Source: Desulfobacteraceae bacterium
GTDB lineage: Bacteria; Desulfobacterota; Desulfobacteria; Desulfobacterales; Desulfobacteraceae
Length of the DNA stretch: 8,950 nt
Assembly: GCA_003354055.1 (NCBI GenBank)
Contig: PIVQ01000271.1
Coordinates: 1 to 8,950, forward strand
Direction: 5' to 3'
Part shown: positions 7,036-8,950 of the stretch, in pieces
How positions within the stretch are numbered: the stretch's first letter is position 1
How the letters are laid out: each line of letters starts with the position of its first letter
Notes under the pieces: generated by a model
Told to the model about the DNA's origin: nothing
Seen by the model: the letters and a program-made list of their open reading frames with translations, nothing else
Database searches by the model: none
Program-made: the position numbers and the translations under genes

Positions 7036-7053
7036 GTAGCGCTGCTTTTTTTT
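7035..7053 (+). terminator. Weak intrinsic terminator or attenuator after arsR
   Basis: AGTAGCGCTGCT can fold into a short imperfect stem (4 bp around GCGC with one G-U pair), directly followed by a run of eight T. The stem is too short for full termination, so it would at most lower read-through into the small-protein gene, which has its own operator copy next. Confidence 0.35.
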
Positions 7054-7062
7054 GCCTATTCG

Positions 7063-7080
7063 TATTAGTTATTGCTAATA
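7063..7080. promoter_or_regulatory. Second ArsR-type operator O2 before the Cys-rich small protein
   Basis: TATTAG (7063-7068), six bases, CTAATA (7075-7080): the same core and same 6-base spacing as the operator before arsR. A further half-site CTAATATTG lies at 7091-7099, next to the ribosome site. The copy suggests the small-protein gene is separately controlled by the same regulator. I find no clear -35/-10 pair here, so it may act by blocking read-through or translation-proximal initiation. Confidence 0.6.
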
Positions 7081-7115
7081 TAATTATGTTCTAATATTGA
7101 AAGGAGGTGAATTTT

Positions 7116-7304
7116 ATGTGTTGCAAATCAAGTGCTCAGGCCGGCGACAAAGGTCAGTGCTGCTGTGGCAGTTCAACGGGTATCGGGCCTTTATTCTGGA
7201 GCGAGAAAAAACGCAGACGGATGGTGACAGACTCGATTGACTGTCTTCAGTCCCAGGTAAAAGACTTGAAAGAGTATCTTCGGGAACTCGACGGGAAACA
7301 ATAA
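7116..7304 (+). CDS. Small cysteine-rich protein with C-terminal charged helix
   Basis: A 62-residue protein with no signal peptide or membrane helix, so cytoplasmic. The N-terminal half carries clustered cysteines: C2-C3 and C15-C16-C17 in a Gly/Ser-rich context (QCCCGSSTGIG). The C-terminal half (about 29-60) is a basic patch KKRRR followed by a predicted amphipathic helix with C43 and leucines in heptad-like spacing (CLQSQVKDLKEYLRELD). It recalls small DUF5320-like proteins of sulfate reducers and other anaerobes, which pair a flexible N-terminus with such a helix, but this is a resemblance only. ATG at 7116 is chosen because AAGGAGGTGA (7101-7110) is a full match to the 16S tail 5 bases upstream; a GTG at 7107 lies inside that site. 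The operator copy and adjacent ArsR gene suggest metal or thiol-stress binding or buffering. Function is inferred, not known. Confidence 0.8.
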   Translation: MCCKSSAQAGDKGQCCCGSSTGIGPLFWSEKKRRRMVTDSIDCLQSQVKDLKEYLRELDGKQ

Positions 7305-7594
7305 CCTAACCCGGATATTTCATAACCTAAAGGTCAGAAACCGAGTCAAATTTGCTTTAGATGCAAGTTACAGGACGTGCAGCTGTAATCGTTTACCGCA
7401 AGCGACCTGTAGCGAAGCCGATGAAGTAAATTCGGCTCGCCTGGAAGGTGGAAGGTGGAAATTGAAATTTTCCGGTGACACTTTGTATTTATTACAAAAG
7501 CTAAAAATTTGATATAAACGTCTGATAATAAGAACAATAATTTGGAAAAATTTCAATTTTCATGAAATGTCCGGGCTAAAGACGAGGGGGAATA
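7305..7594. other. Structured intergenic region with hairpins and an inverted repeat
   Basis: About 290 bases with no supported gene. It holds, in order: a 9-base direct repeat ATAACCTAA (7301-7309, 7322-7330); a clamp TACAGG/CCTGTA (7369-7374 with 7406-7411) that encloses CGTTT-AAGCG (7390-7404), with TTACAG/CTGTAA as an alternative pairing; a hairpin GCG-a-AGCCGA with TCGGCT-CGC (7412-7440); tandem GGAAGGT units (7443-7457); and an AT-rich half bounded by a 17-18 base imperfect inverted repeat (7457-7473 and 7544-7561) with an inner TTTGTA/TACAAA hairpin (7482-7498). It must also carry the promoter for the AhpD-like gene, which I could not place. Confidence 0.5.
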
Positions 7595-7990
7595 ATGTAC
7601 CATAGAGATAGCAACGCAAAGAGATCAGAAGAAAAATCAGCAGCGGATCAGCAACTTTTGGCAAATATTGAAGAAATGAAGGGTGATGTCCCTCCCCCAC
7701 TGGAAATCATGGCGATGCGCCCCGGAACCGTATCTACATTTATGGCGCACCGGAATCAGGTAATGGAAAACGGGCCACTCACAGAAAGGGAACGATCCCT
7801 GATCGGTATTGGTATTGCCGTGGCAATGAAATCATCCAAGTGTGTGTCGAATCAGGCGAATAATGCAAGACAGGCTGAGGTCAGCGAAGATGAAATCGTA
7901 CAGGCCATGCTCATGGCAAGCGTAATGCTCGGCGCATCTCCGCTTCATGTCGCATATAGTGGGGTCAGCGGGGTCCGGAAAGAAGGGTAA
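7595..7990 (+). CDS. AhpD-like / carboxymuconolactone decarboxylase-fold protein with altered active site
   Basis: A 131-residue cytoplasmic protein with the helical CMD/AhpD core: LTERERSLIGIGIAVAM (62-78), the active-site turn, ANNARQAEVSEDEIVQAML (88-106) and a final helix LGASPLHVAYSGV (112-124). Members either reduce peroxides through a C-x-x-C pair with a His relay or act as decarboxylases. Here the motif reads S80-S-K-C83-x-x-x-Q87: by eye, C83 matches the second cysteine of C-x-x-C, the first is Ser, the His is Gln, and the usual helix Glu appears to be S68. A normal AhpD disulfide cycle is therefore unlikely; C83 could still react alone or the protein may bind rather than turn over a ligand. 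ATG at 7595 follows GAGGGGG by 4 bases. It is 290 bases from the Cys-rich gene and has no copy of the ArsR operator, so co-regulation is not shown. Confidence 0.85.
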   Translation: MYHRDSNAKRSEEKSAADQQLLANIEEMKGDVPPPLEIMAMRPGTVSTFMAHRNQVMENGPLTERERSLIGIGIAVAMKSSKCVSNQANNARQAEVSEDEIVQAMLMASVMLGASPLHVAYSGVSGVRKEG

Positions 7991-7998
7991 CGTTAGAT

Positions 7999-8036
7999 TT
8001 GGGGCGGGCTGACTCTTTCGGGTTAGCCCACCTCAA
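7999..8036. terminator. Long hairpin between convergent genes, probable bidirectional terminator
   Basis: TTGGGG (7999-8004) and GGGCTGAC (8006-8013) pair with GTTAGCCC (8022-8029) and CCTCAA (8031-8036), giving 14 pairs (two G-U) with one C/A mismatch and an 8-base loop. It sits 8 bases beyond the AhpD-like stop and 24 bases beyond the stop of the convergent NapH-like gene. Neither side has a T-run, so termination would need Rho or the structure may protect mRNA ends. Confidence 0.55.
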
Positions 8037-8060
8037 CATTAGGACGGGCCTGCGATAATT

Positions 8061-8948
8061 CTACACAGGTTTGATTTTGGGTCTTATTGCTTTGCCATCT
8101 AAAGATAACCCGCCAACTTCCAGGTGAATGGCATTTTGATTACACGCCTTACTGCAGGCTAAACAGGAGATGCATTCCATGTCATTCGGAGATTCATTGA
8201 AACGAACCCCCATGGGGCAAACATCATGGCAGGCCTTACAATGGGTACATCTGCTATGATCAAGGTTCAGCTTTACCAGTTTAACTTTGCTGAATAGTGC
8301 ATAAAAGGCACCAAGGGGGCATGCCGTCCTGCAAAAGGGTCTGCTCGAAAGAATCGCCCAAGCCATAAAGAAAACGAGAATGAAGAATTTCAGGGAAAAA
8401 ATCCACCCCAGGTTCATACGCAAGGCCGGTTGCAGCATGATCATGGGAAGCCCTGCTTCCAATGTGCCTGCAGGACAAAAGTATTTGCAGAACCAAGGCT
8501 CCCCCGTACCGAATTCATCAATTGCAAACAGCGGCAGCAGGAGAACCATGAAAATTAAAAGCCCGTATTTTAAATATCGTAATAAGGGCCAGATGCCGAA
8601 CTTTGGCGACGGAATTTTATGGAGCAGTTCCTGAAAAAGTCCGAAGGGACAGGCCCATCCGCAGACCATTCTGCCGAAAAATCCGCCTATGACACCGATA
8701 CTCCCGATCACGTAAAACCCAATAAAAAACTGTCCTGTTTCAATGGTCATGCGAATTCCTGCAAAAAGCTGCTGCAACGAACCTATCGGGCAATAGGTCG
8801 TTGCAGCAGGGCATGAGTAGCAATTTAGACCGGGTGAACAGATTACTTTCAGGGGGCCTTTGTATATGGCACGAGTGTTTGGGAAATTCCAATATCCATT
8901 GGTAATAAAGAAAAACAGAACCTGGATCCATTTGCGTAACACATTCAT
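8061..8948 (-). CDS. NapH-like polytopic iron-sulfur membrane protein
   Basis: A 295-residue inner-membrane protein of the NapH/YccM/PF12801 type, which passes electrons between the quinone pool and partner redox proteins. Hydrophobic helices lie at about 8-20, 73-95, 123-143 and 181-200. Eighteen cysteines fall in order: N-terminal C37, C43, C46 and C53P (SPGLNCYSCP...YCPIG); three C-x3-CP membrane-edge motifs at C96/C100, C154/C158 and C206/C210; then two ferredoxin-type 4Fe-4S sites, C234-237-240-244 followed by P and C259-262-265-269. Both ferredoxin sites are complete. Such proteins occur with many reductases, so the pathway cannot be named from this gene alone; its partner is probably upstream, beyond the right edge. 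The whole frame is inside the window (ATG at 8946-8948), but its ribosome site is not visible. It converges on the AhpD-like gene, so it is not in that operon. Confidence 0.9.
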   Translation of the reverse strand: MNVLRKWIQVLFFFITNGYWNFPNTRAIYKGPLKVICSPGLNCYSCPAATTYCPIGSLQQLFAGIRMTIETGQFFIGFYVIGSIGVIGGFFGRMVCGWACPFGLFQELLHKIPSPKFGIWPLLRYLKYGLLIFMVLLLPLFAIDEFGTGEPWFCKYFCPAGTLEAGLPMIMLQPALRMNLGWIFSLKFFILVFFMAWAILSSRPFCRTACPLGAFYALFSKVKLVKLNLDHSRCTHCKACHDVCPMGVRFNESPNDMECISCLACSKACNQNAIHLEVGGLSLDGKAIRPKIKPV

Positions 8949-8950
8949 AA

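Noticed and set aside
7107..7115. GTG at 7107 as start of the Cys-rich protein
   Set aside because: This codon lies inside the AAGGAGGTGA ribosome site; the ATG at 7116 is correctly spaced.
7300..7390. Integron attC-like recombination site
   Set aside because: An AACCTAAC near 7302 and a GTTA near 7367 suggested attC ends, but the paired R/L boxes do not match and there is no integrase or cassette array.
6600..7990. Arsenic resistance operon
   Set aside because: Apart from the ArsR-family regulator there is no ArsB/Acr3, ArsC, ArsA, ArsD or ArsM; the family regulates many other responses.
1..8950. CRISPR array, tRNA, rRNA or insertion sequence
   Set aside because: I saw no regularly spaced repeats, cloverleaf sequence, rRNA segments or transposase frame.

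Overview
The window looks like chromosomal DNA of an anaerobic, respiratory Gram-negative bacterium, most likely a sulfate-reducing Desulfobacterota (Desulfobacterales-like) lineage. This is an inference from gene content: a polyferredoxin-type NapH-like membrane protein, a PEP-CTERM surface protein, a Cache-PAS histidine kinase, a class III adenylate cyclase, an organic-acid-type sodium symporter, and moderate GC content by eye. No rRNA, tRNA, IS element, integrase or CRISPR array was seen.

Left part (1-4060, all on the minus strand). An SSS-family sodium:solute symporter is cut by the left edge. Directly upstream lies a 97-residue two-helix membrane protein that looks like its small partner subunit. 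After about 300 bases holding a plus-strand promoter-like sequence and two hairpins comes a two-component pair: a 737-residue sensor kinase (two tandem Cache modules, HAMP, PAS, HisKA_3, HATPase) followed by a NarL/FixJ-type response regulator. The arrangement suggests, without proving, that the pair senses a small organic ligand and controls the symporter.

Middle (4289-6470). A membrane-anchored class III adenylate cyclase with the full catalytic residue set is read rightward. It converges, across a strong bidirectional terminator, on a leftward secreted PEP-CTERM protein.

Right part (6547-8948). A divergent promoter region separates the PEP-CTERM gene from an ArsR-family repressor. The repressor has an 8+6+8 inverted-repeat operator over its promoter. 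The same operator core (TATTAG-N6-CTAATA) appears again just before the next gene, which encodes a 62-residue cysteine-rich protein with a near-perfect ribosome binding site. This two-gene, two-operator unit (regulator with three clustered cysteines plus a Cys-rich small protein) is the most system-like item in the window and may be a metal or thiol/redox-responsive module. A structured intergenic stretch of about 290 bases follows, then an AhpD/carboxymuconolactone-decarboxylase-fold protein whose usual active-site residues are mostly replaced. Across a long hairpin it converges on an 18-cysteine NapH-like iron-sulfur membrane protein that runs to the right edge.
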